From positions 1 to 6,825 of the forward strand of contig JALQUQ010000142.1 of the NCBI GenBank assembly GCA_023263735.1: a DNA stretch of 6,825 nt, in the 5' to 3' direction. Below, piece by piece: positions 1-5,614 of this stretch (the stretch's first letter is position 1; each line of letters begins with the position of its first letter). This DNA is from Paracoccaceae bacterium. GTDB lineage: Bacteria > Pseudomonadota > Alphaproteobacteria > Rhodobacterales > Rhodobacteraceae. The notes beneath the pieces were generated by a model, which did no database searches, was not told where the DNA came from, and saw only the letters and a program-made list of their open reading frames with translations. Position numbers and translations under genes: made by a program.

Positions 1-1
1 G

Positions 2-270
<269 letters not shown>

Positions 271-271
<1 letters not shown>

Positions 272-1029
272 TGCGCGTTTCCGGGCATAAGCTGGAATGG
301 GAGGGCGGGTCGCTGATCCGCCTGCCCGAACCGGGCGCCACCTTTGGGCCCGATTTCTTTCCCGATGCGCGCGGCCATGAGATTCCGGCCGCGATCAAAT
401 TGGCCGTTCAACCCTTTGTTCTGCTGCGGCCGGGTCGGGCGCCCCTTTTGATCGACACCGGCTATGGCACCTCACGCGGGGCAGAGTTTTCCCATGTTCT
501 TGCCAATCTTGCCGCGGCAGGGGTGGGCGAAGAGGATGTGGGGCAGGTGTTCCTGACCCATTTGCATGGCGATCATTGCGCGGGCCTGACCAAAGGGGCC
601 TTTCCCAATGCCCAAATTTTCCTGACCGGGGTCGAGCAGCAGTTCTGGACCGGCAAGGATCACCCCGGCGGCCATCTGGTCGCGGCCGAGGCGCATCGCC
701 TGACCCTTGTGTCGGAGGGGGATATCATTGCCCCGGGCGTGCGCGTGGTCTTGCTGCCCGGTCACACGCCGGGCCATGCGGGGCTGATCATCGATGACCA
801 GATCCTGATGATCGCCGATGTGGTGCATGTGGCGCCCTTGCAGATCGAAGATCCCGATCTGGTGCCGAAATTCGACTTTGATCCCGGTCTTGCCGCCCAG
901 ACCCGGCGCAAGACGCTGGATTGGATCGGTGCCAAGGGGCTGGTGTTCTGCGGGGCGCATTTCACCGGGACATCGCCCTATTTCCGGCTGAAACCGGCCG
1001 GGACCGGCTGGCAGATGGTTGACGCATGA
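271..1029 (+). CDS. Metallo-beta-lactamase-fold metallo-hydrolase, substrate unknown
   Basis: This is a 252-residue soluble protein with no signal peptide or membrane segment. It carries the full ligand set of the dinuclear-zinc MBL fold: HLHGDH at 97-102 (His97, His99, Asp101, His102), the GHTPGH element at 164-169 with His165 as the likely ligand, the bridging Asp183 in IADVVH, and His230 in GAHFTG. The strand before the metal motif (LLIDTGYG, about 59-66) is also typical. The family includes lactonases, organophosphate hydrolases, glyoxalase II-like thioesterases and many uncharacterised hydrolases. The length and the FPNAQIFL segment after the metal motif fit the general lactonase-like group (COG0491), but nothing here fixes a substrate. 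The start is set by the TGATG junction with guaB, and its end overlaps the methyltransferase by 4 bases (ATGA). No strong ribosome site precedes it, so translation probably depends on readthrough coupling from guaB. Fold assignment is strong; function is not known. Confidence 0.9.
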
Positions 1030-2177
1030 CCCCTGCCGCGCGAGTTCAGGCCGCCGCCGAAATCTTGGACCGCATTCTGTCGGGGGCACCGGCGGAACAA
1101 GCCTTGGTCAACTGGGCGCGCTCCAGCCGCTTTGCCGGTTCGGGCGACCGGGCGGCTGTGCGCGATCACGTCTTTGATGCCTTGCGCCAAAGGCGGAGCT
1201 TTGCCGCCCTTGGCGGTGGGGAAACCGGGCGCGGGCTGATGCTGGGGCTGGTGCGCGCCTTGGGGCTGGATGAAGGGGCCCTGTTCAGCGGACAGGCCCA
1301 TGCGCTTGCCCCGGTGCAACCGGGCGAGGAAGGCCGCCCCCCGACCAAGGCCGAAGGCTTGGACCTGCCCGACTGGCTGATCCCACGGTTTGAGCAAAGC
1401 CTTGGCGATCAGGCCACGGCGATTGCCCAAGCGATGAAGACCCGCGCGCCGGTGTTCCTGCGGGCCAATCTGTCGCGGGCCCCCCTTGAAAAGGGGATCG
1501 CGGCGCTTGCTGCCGAGGGGATCGTCGCGCGCCCGCACCCGCTGGCCCCGACCGCGCTTGAGGTGACCGAGGGGCAACGGAAAATCCAGACCTCGCAGGC
1601 CTATGCCGGGGGGATGGTGGAATTGCAGGATGCGTCGTCGCAGGCCGTGGTGCAGGCGTTGCCGCTGAGCAAAGGCATGAAAGTGCTGGATTATTGCGCG
1701 GGGGGCGGTGGCAAGACGCTGGCCATGGCCGACCGGATGCCGCTGTCGCTTTTTGCTCATGATGCCGATCCGCGGCGCATGGCCGATCTGCCCGCGCGTG
1801 CCAAACGCGCCGGAGCCAAGGTGACGCTGACCCAGACGCCGCAGAAAACGGCCCCCTATGATCTGGTGCTGATCGATGTGCCCTGTTCGGGATCGGGAAG
1901 CTGGCGGCGCGATCCATCGGGCAAATGGCGGATCACGCCCGAACATTTGCAGGATCTGGCCCGCGTGCAATCGGACATTCTGGATCAGACCGCCAGATTG
2001 GTGCGCCCGAACGGGGTGCTGGCCTATGCGACCTGCTCGCTCCTTGCCGAGGAAAACCACGACCGCATCGCCGATTTTCTGACACGCACGCCGGGGTGGC
2101 GGTTGGACATGCAGCGGCAGTTTACCCCGCTTGAAGAGGGCGACGGCTTTTACATCGCTCTTATGACGCGAGATTGA
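1026..2177 (+). CDS. rsmB: RsmB/NOP-family RNA (cytosine-C5) methyltransferase
   Basis: This 383-residue protein is predicted to transfer a methyl group from SAM to cytosine C5 in RNA; the best-known member, RsmB, modifies C967 of 16S rRNA. Motif I is LDYCAGGGGK at 221-230 (SAM site). An acidic SAM-ribose residue is likely in AHDADP near 246. Motif IV is DVPCSGSG at 284-291 with Cys287, and motif VI is ATCS at 335-338 with Cys337. These are the two cysteines that release the product and attack the base in this family. An FLRANLS segment at 144-150 matches the conserved R-x-N element before the catalytic domain. The N-terminal part is shorter than in E. coli RsmB (429 residues), so a full NusB-like domain is doubtful. 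Motif I has GGGGK where the classical enzymes have APGGK. Rhodobacterales carry more than one paralogue, so the rRNA position is inferred, and the symbol is tentative. The start overlaps the hydrolase stop as ATGA, giving translational coupling. Confidence 0.85.
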   Translation: MTPAARVQAAAEILDRILSGAPAEQALVNWARSSRFAGSGDRAAVRDHVFDALRQRRSFAALGGGETGRGLMLGLVRALGLDEGALFSGQAHALAPVQPGEEGRPPTKAEGLDLPDWLIPRFEQSLGDQATAIAQAMKTRAPVFLRANLSRAPLEKGIAALAAEGIVARPHPLAPTALEVTEGQRKIQTSQAYAGGMVELQDASSQAVVQALPLSKGMKVLDYCAGGGGKTLAMADRMPLSLFAHDADPRRMADLPARAKRAGAKVTLTQTPQKTAPYDLVLIDVPCSGSGSWRRDPSGKWRITPEHLQDLARVQSDILDQTARLVRPNGVLAYATCSLLAEENHDRIADFLTRTPGWRLDMQRQFTPLEEGDGFYIALMTRD

Positions 2178-2185
2178 TTCAATAC

Positions 2186-2215
2186 TTTACAACCAAAAGT
2201 TGTCCGACCTATTCT
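2186..2215 (+). promoter_or_regulatory. Candidate sigma-70-type promoter for cckA
   Basis: TTTACA at 2186-2191 (5 of 6 matches to TTGACA) is followed after 18 bases by TATTCT at 2210-2215 (4 of 6 matches to TATAAT). The predicted transcription start is near 2222. It lies in the AT-richer gap after the methyltransferase stop. If it is used, the CtrA-type box at 2223-2237 begins at about +1, a position more suited to repression than activation. The assignment is by eye, and Rhodobacterales promoters are often poor matches to the E. coli consensus. Confidence 0.4.
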
Positions 2216-2277
2216 GTCCCTGTTAAGGCAGCCTTAAACTTTTGCTGTTTGGCTGTCGCAAAGCATTTCAGGGACAG
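2214..2277 (+). promoter_or_regulatory. Possible structured mRNA leader pairing with the cckA ribosome site
   Basis: CTGTCCCTG at 2214-2222 is the exact reverse complement of CAGGGACAG at 2269-2277, and the latter contains the likely Shine-Dalgarno bases of cckA. Two further stems sit inside this outer stem. The first is TTAAGG/CCTTAA around a CAG loop at 2223-2237, directly abutting the outer arm. The second is TTTGC at 2241-2245 with GCAAA at 2258-2262. The RNA could therefore fold as a three-way junction that hides the ribosome site. It can form only on transcripts that start upstream of 2214, such as readthrough from the guaB operon. I do not recognise it as any known riboswitch. Confidence 0.4.
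2223..2237 (+). promoter_or_regulatory. Perfect CtrA-type box (TTAA-N7-TTAA) upstream of cckA
   Basis: TTAAGGCAGCCTTAA matches both half-sites and the 7-base spacing of the alphaproteobacterial CtrA consensus. It is also a perfect inverted repeat with 7-base arms around a central A. It ends 46 bases before the ATG of cckA, the kinase that feeds phosphate through ChpT to CtrA, so it could give a feedback loop. Binding itself is inferred from the motif only. Confidence 0.6.
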
Positions 2278-2283
2278 GCCGCG

Positions 2284-4590
2284 ATGTCAGCAACGACGGG
2301 ATGGAACGATGTTGTAACCTTGGCCCGCACCCTCAACAGTCGGTCGCATCTGCTTTTGGCGGGCGCTCTTGCGGCATTTTTCAGCTACTTTCTGGCCCAA
2401 GATCATACATCGCGCCTTTTTGCCATGATTTTCGGGCTGTCCCTTTCGGCCTTGATCGGGGTGCTGTGGGCGATTGTCATTTTGTCTGCGTGGGCCCGGA
2501 AACGTCTGATTGCGCAGGTGGCGGCCATCGTCGGGCAGGATGAAAGCCCGTGTTTCGCCACCGATCCACAGGGGCAGATCCTGTTTCAGAACGCCTCCGC
2601 CATTCGGCGATTTGGCGCAGATTCCAAGACATTGACGGCGGCTTTGGGCGATCATTTTGCCAGCCCCGCCGCGGTTTTGTTTCGTTTGCAAAGTCGTGCG
2701 GCCCGCGGCGCTTCGGCGCGCGAGGATGTGGCGACCCGCCGGGGGCATTCGCGTCTTTCGGTGCATCAGGTGACGCCCGACCGGTTCCTGTGGCGTCTTG
2801 AGGAGTTTGTGGAGCGCAACGCCACCGGGCGCAGCGGGGCCGAACTCCTCAGCCTGCCCATGTTGGTTGCCAACAAGGCGGGCGTAATCCTCTTTTCGAA
2901 TGAGGCGTTGCGCCGTCTGGTGGGCGGCCGCCCCCGCCATCTGGACCGCGTGTTCACGACCACCGCGCTGCATTCGGGCGAAGAGGTGGAGGTGCAGGGG
3001 ATCATGGGGCCGACCCGCTGTCTTTTTGCTGAATTGAACGGGGCCGGAGAGCGGCGCGAAATCTATCTGCTGCCCGTGATGGCCCAACCCCTGATGGCGG
3101 CGGTTTCTGATGAGTTCGAGGAAAGCCCCGTCGCAATGGCCCGTTTTGCCAAGGATGGATCGGTTCAGGTCGCCAATCAGGCCGCGCGCGATTTGATGGG
3201 CCTTCCTTTGGGCAGCGAGATGCAAATCCACGAAATCTACGAAGGTCTGGGCCGCCCGATCCTCGATTGGGTCAGTGACATCATCGATGAAAGGGCGACC
3301 AGCACGTCCGAGGTGTTGAAACTGCGCAAGGAGGGGGGCGAAGACTATCACCAACTGAACCTGCGCCGCGTCGTGCAGCACGGACGACCGGGCGTTCTGG
3401 CCGTGATTCAGGATGCCACCCAGTTGAAACGGCAAGAAGCCCAGATCGTCCAAAGCCAGAAGATGCATGCGATCGGGCAATTGGCTGGCGGAATTGCGCA
3501 TGATTTCAACAATTTGCTGACCGCGATCTCGGGGTATTGTGATCTTTTGCTGTTTCGACAGGACAAAGACTCGCCCGATTATGCCGATCTGGTCCAGATC
3601 CATCACAATGCCAACCGGGCCGCCGCCTTGGTCAGTCAACTTCTGGCTTTTTCGCGCAAACAGACGATGAAGGCAGAGCGGATCGATATTCACGACGTGC
3701 TGTCGGACATGACGCATTTGTTGAACCGACTGGTGGGGGAGCGGACCAATCTGCGCCTGGTCCATGGGGCGGAACTGGGGCCCATCCGGGCTGACCGCCG
3801 ACAATTGGAACAGGTTCTGATGAATCTGGTGGTGAATGCCCGCGACGCGATGGTCGATGGCGGCACCATCTTGATCGAGACCGAGGCGCTTCATCTGGTG
3901 GAGGAGTTGCGGCGCAATCGCGCGATCGTCCCTCCGGGGGATTATGCCGTGATCCGGGTGCGCGACAGCGGTGTCGGCATTCCGCCCGATCTGCTCGATA
4001 CGATCTTTGAGCCGTTTTTCACCACCAAACGCGCGGGAGAGGGCACCGGACTTGGGCTGTCTACGGTGTATGGCATCGTCAAACAATCTGGTGGATTCGT
4101 CTTTGTCGACTCGACCGTGGGTGAGGGGACGGTGTTTCAACTCTATTTTCCCGTGCACCACGGCCAAGACGAAGGGCCAAGAGTGAAGGAGCCGATGAAG
4201 AAAAAACTCCTTTTGCGTCAGGGGCAGGGGGTGGTTCTGTTGGTTGAGGATGAGGCGCCGGTGCGGGCCTTTGCCAGCCGGGCCCTTCGAATGCGCGGCT
4301 ATACGGTGCTTGAGGCCGAAGATGCGGAAAAGGCGTTGGAAATTCTTGAAAACGACAAGCTGGACGTAGATGTCTTTGTCACCGATGTCGTGATGCCCGG
4401 GATGGATGGCCCAAGCTGGGTGAAACGCGCCCTTGTCGAGCGGCCGAATGTGCGGGTGATCTTTGTTTCGGGCTATGCCGAGGATTGCCTGACCGAGGAA
4501 CAGGGCCGGATCCCGAATTCTGTGTTCCTCCCCAAACCGTTTTCCCTGTCAGAACTGGCAGAAACCGTTCAAGGTCAGATGACGCAATGA
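2284..4590 (+). CDS. cckA: Hybrid histidine kinase CckA
   Basis: This 768-residue inner-membrane sensor kinase in alphaproteobacteria passes phosphate to ChpT and on to CtrA (and CpdR), controlling cell cycle, motility and, in Rhodobacter, gene transfer agent release. Two membrane segments are seen at about 22-38 and 46-69. Three PAS-like segments follow, starting near 86, 190 and 280. HisKA contains AHDFNN at 405-410 with phospho-acceptor His406. The ATPase domain has the N box (Asn518), DSGVGI (561-566), EPFFTTK (576-582) and GEGTGLGLS (585-593). A C-terminal receiver has acidic residues Glu655/Asp656, phospho-acceptor Asp701 in TDVVMPGMDG, Ser729 and Lys751. All catalytic residues are present, so it should be active as kinase and phosphatase. 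I chose the ATG at 2284 because CAGGGA at 2269-2274 is well spaced before it. An in-frame TTG at 2242 would add 14 residues but has only a weak site. Domain order, the HAIGQLAGGIAHDFNN block and the neighbouring CtrA-type box support CckA over other hybrid kinases. Confidence 0.93.
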   Translation: MSATTGWNDVVTLARTLNSRSHLLLAGALAAFFSYFLAQDHTSRLFAMIFGLSLSALIGVLWAIVILSAWARKRLIAQVAAIVGQDESPCFATDPQGQILFQNASAIRRFGADSKTLTAALGDHFASPAAVLFRLQSRAARGASAREDVATRRGHSRLSVHQVTPDRFLWRLEEFVERNATGRSGAELLSLPMLVANKAGVILFSNEALRRLVGGRPRHLDRVFTTTALHSGEEVEVQGIMGPTRCLFAELNGAGERREIYLLPVMAQPLMAAVSDEFEESPVAMARFAKDGSVQVANQAARDLMGLPLGSEMQIHEIYEGLGRPILDWVSDIIDERATSTSEVLKLRKEGGEDYHQLNLRRVVQHGRPGVLAVIQDATQLKRQEAQIVQSQKMHAIGQLAGGIAHDFNNLLTAISGYCDLLLFRQDKDSPDYADLVQIHHNANRAAALVSQLLAFSRKQTMKAERIDIHDVLSDMTHLLNRLVGERTNLRLVHGAELGPIRADRRQLEQVLMNLVVNARDAMVDGGTILIETEALHLVEELRRNRAIVPPGDYAVIRVRDSGVGIPPDLLDTIFEPFFTTKRAGEGTGLGLSTVYGIVKQSGGFVFVDSTVGEGTVFQLYFPVHHGQDEGPRVKEPMKKKLLLRQGQGVVLLVEDEAPVRAFASRALRMRGYTVLEAEDAEKALEILENDKLDVDVFVTDVVMPGMDGPSWVKRALVERPNVRVIFVSGYAEDCLTEEQGRIPNSVFLPKPFSLSELAETVQGQMTQ

Positions 4591-4790
4591 ACGCCCGCAC
4601 AACCCACGAACCAGCGCTCGGCCGCCTTCGGCTTGGCCCCGGGGGGTCTTAACCTGCCGCGGGTGCGACGTTCACGGGGGGCAACAGGAGAAAGGGCCCC
4701 ATCGGAATGGCCCGTCAGCTCTGCCTTCAGACGTGCCGCAGGTGTGACGCTCACTGGGGAGCTAGCGCCAAAGCCCCCTCATCCGAGGCG
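4591..4790. other. Convergent non-coding spacer between cckA and the sulfotransferase gene
   Basis: This 200-base, GC-rich stretch lies between two convergent genes. I see no plausible gene in it: open frames here have no ribosome site and no family resemblance. It holds a short hairpin (GCCG-CCTT-CGGC, 4621-4632), a second hairpin with a CCAT/ATGG core and flanking GGG/CCC (4694-4713), and two degenerate copies of a repeat of about 65 bases described separately. Transcription of both genes probably ends here, but neither hairpin is followed by a clear T run. Confidence 0.6.
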
Positions 4791-4794
4791 TCAG
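4652..4794. repeat. Degenerate tandem repeat, two copies of about 65 bases
   Basis: Copy A (4652-4718) and copy B (4731-4794) align with an offset of 79 falling to 76 bases. The best-matched block is 4653-4682 against 4732-4761, where I count 24 identical bases of 30, including GTG-CGACG-TTCAC against GTG-TGACG-CTCAC. The middle is poorly matched. Similarity returns at AAAGGGCCCC-ATCGG against AAAGCCCCCTCATCCG and ends in GTCAG in both. Copy B runs into the sulfotransferase stop codon (4791-4793). Each copy has a small hairpin core at the corresponding place (CCAT-CGGA-ATGG and CCTC-ATCC-GAGG). It could be an old duplication or two members of a dispersed intergenic repeat. Confidence 0.5.
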
Positions 4795-5381
4795 GGGAGG
4801 GAGTTATACAGTTCAAAATCCGCCGCTGCGGCCGTTTTCAGCAGGGATTCGGTCTCGGCGCTCAGGGTCAAATTCGCCGCGGGGGAGACGTTCAGACGGG
4901 GTAACTGAATCTCGAAATCCAGCCGTTCCTCCAGAAAGTTCAGGAAATCCTCGATCTTTTCATAGCGAAAGATCCGGTCCGGGCGTTTGCCGTTCTGGGG
5001 GGCCAAGAACCGTGCCTGCGACCCCACGGCCGCGTAATCGGGCTGCGGGTCACTGCACCATCCGCGCACAAAGGTGTCAAAACTGACATCGCGGGTGTTC
5101 TTCTTTTGATCGGGGACGTCCTCGCGCTGGCGATACCGATACCAACTTCCAAGCCAGTCGCGCGGCTCACGCATCAGGGCCACGACGGTAAACCGATCGC
5201 CCGAGGCGGCCTCGAAATAGGGGCCAAGAAAGCGGTGATAGCGCTGCACATTGGTGTGTTTCAGAACCGGTGGCCGCTGGATCGAGATCGAGGCCAGCGA
5301 ATCAAGGGCCGCTTCGATGGCGGTGGACCCCGTCTTGGGGGTGGCAAGAATGGCCAGCTTTTGTTCCCAGAATACCAGCAT
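4791..5381 (-). CDS. Small sulfotransferase-family protein
   Basis: This 196-residue protein, read leftward, resembles PAPS-dependent sulfotransferases (sulfotransferase family 2-like), which move a sulfuryl group from PAPS to a carbohydrate or other hydroxyl or amine acceptor. [11 protein letters not shown] near 13-23 fits the 5'-phosphosulfate loop, and [15 protein letters not shown] at 69-83 fits the 3'-phosphate element (Arg71 and Ser79 are likely contacts). KHTN at 41-44 offers a candidate base, His42. The C-terminal LPRLNVSP at 160-167 and FELYNSL near 189-195 are typical family endings. It lacks a signal peptide or membrane anchor, so it should be cytosolic. The protein is short but appears complete. 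Its ATG at 5379-5381 has only GAGG about 12 bases upstream, a weak site. It is transcribed against cckA and away from recA, and stands alone. The acceptor cannot be deduced; exopolysaccharide or another surface glycan is only a guess. Confidence 0.75.
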   Translation of the reverse strand: MLVFWEQKLAILATPKTGSTAIEAALDSLASISIQRPPVLKHTNVQRYHRFLGPYFEAASGDRFTVVALMREPRDWLGSWYRYRQREDVPDQKKNTRDVSFDTFVRGWCSDPQPDYAAVGSQARFLAPQNGKRPDRIFRYEKIEDFLNFLEERLDFEIQLPRLNVSPAANLTLSAETESLLKTAAAADFELYNSLP

Positions 5382-5408
5382 CGAAGGGCTTTACCTCAAA
5401 TTTTTCAA

Positions 5409-5437
5409 ATAATCCGCCGGCGCACCGACGCCGTAAA
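5409..5437 (-). promoter_or_regulatory. Candidate promoter of the sulfotransferase gene
   Basis: Read on the minus strand, TTTACG (5437-5432) is followed after exactly 17 bases by GATTAT (5414-5409), giving 4 of 6 matches in each element and a predicted start near 5402, about 20 bases before the ATG. The -35 element overlaps an imperfect CtrA-type box. It is a by-eye assignment. Confidence 0.4.
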
Positions 5438-5448
5438 CTATCTCTTAA
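5434..5448 (-). promoter_or_regulatory. Imperfect CtrA-type box overlapping the sulfotransferase -35
   Basis: On the minus strand the sequence is TTAA-GAGATAG-TTTA, a TTAA-N7-TTAA site with one mismatch in the second half. It overlaps the predicted -35 TTTACG, the position usual for CtrA-activated promoters. It lies in the divergent region, so an effect on recA is also possible but less likely at this distance. Confidence 0.35.
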
Positions 5449-5485
5449 CCGAAGCATGAAAAAGCTGAATTTTAGGAAAATGCGG

Positions 5486-5514
5486 TTGCTTTGTTCTCGT
5501 TTTGATCGCATAAC
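5486..5514 (+). promoter_or_regulatory. Candidate recA promoter
   Basis: TTGCTT at 5486-5491 and CATAAC at 5509-5514 are separated by 17 bases, giving a predicted start near 5520-5522. A LexA-type box begins at the predicted start and an imperfect one lies between the two promoter elements. This agrees with SOS repression of recA and gives the assignment more weight than the consensus match alone. The resulting untranslated leader would be about 95 bases. Confidence 0.55.
5493..5507 (+). promoter_or_regulatory. Imperfect second LexA-type box
   Basis: GTTC-TCGTTTT-GATC matches the GTTC-N7-GTTC pattern at 7 of 8 fixed bases and lies wholly within the -35/-10 spacer. It points in the opposite direction to the perfect box at 5520-5534. 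It could be a weak auxiliary operator or chance. Confidence 0.3.
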
Positions 5515-5519
5515 GACGG

Positions 5520-5534
5520 GAACACTTGGGGAAC
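5520..5534 (-). promoter_or_regulatory. LexA-type SOS box of recA (GTTC-N7-GTTC)
   Basis: The plus strand reads GAACACTTGGGGAAC, so the minus strand is GTTC-CCCAAGT-GTTC, a perfect match to the direct-repeat SOS operator known for Rhodobacter and other alphaproteobacteria. It sits at the predicted transcription start of recA, where bound LexA would block initiation. Its placement directly ahead of recA makes a chance match unlikely. Confidence 0.8.
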
Positions 5535-5578
5535 ATCTGGTGAGAGGCCCGCCTGCGATTGGCCTTGGCGCAACGATT

Positions 5579-5594
5579 GCCGCTGAATTGCGGC
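5579..5594 (+). promoter_or_regulatory. Small hairpin in the recA leader
   Basis: GCCGC (5579-5583) pairs with GCGGC (5590-5594) around a TGAATT loop, 8 bases before the Shine-Dalgarno AAGGAG. It leaves the ribosome site free. It may only mark the start of the accessible leader; no regulatory role is shown. Confidence 0.25.
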
Positions 5595-5614
5595 TGTGGA
5601 ATAAGGAGACGGAC

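Noticed and set aside
978..2060. 360-codon open frame on the minus strand across the methyltransferase gene
   Set aside because: It has arginine, glutamine and histidine-rich shadow composition, no recognisable domain, and is opposite a gene with complete catalytic motifs.
2189..2203. Hairpin ACAAC-CAAAA-GTTGT after the methyltransferase gene as a terminator
   Set aside because: The stem is only 5 pairs, AT-rich, has no T run, and overlaps the candidate cckA promoter.
2242..2283. TTG start adding 14 residues to CckA
   Set aside because: Only a weak, distant AAGG precedes it, whereas the ATG at 2284 has CAGGGA at good spacing; the extra residues look like leader sequence.
2287..4167. 626-codon open frame on the minus strand across cckA
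   Set aside because: It is a mirror of the GC-rich coding bias of cckA. The translation shows no family motif and the plus frame has every kinase motif.
4621..4650. GCCG-CCTT-CGGC hairpin as the intrinsic terminator of cckA
   Set aside because: The stem is 4 base pairs and what follows is G-rich rather than T-rich; it may help termination, but I cannot call it a terminator.
4646..4654. TCTTAACC as a CtrA half-site after cckA
   Set aside because: There is no second TTAA at 7-base spacing and no nearby downstream promoter for it to serve.
4633..4908. 91-codon plus-strand open frame in the cckA/sulfotransferase spacer
   Set aside because: It has no ribosome site, runs antisense into the sulfotransferase gene, and its low-complexity basic composition is typical of a random GC-rich frame.
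5270..5614. In-frame upstream extension of RecA, including ATG codons at 5456 and 5480
   Set aside because: The extension crosses the sulfotransferase gene, the recA promoter and the SOS box, and has no RecA homology. AAGGAG placed 6 bases before 5615 decides the start.
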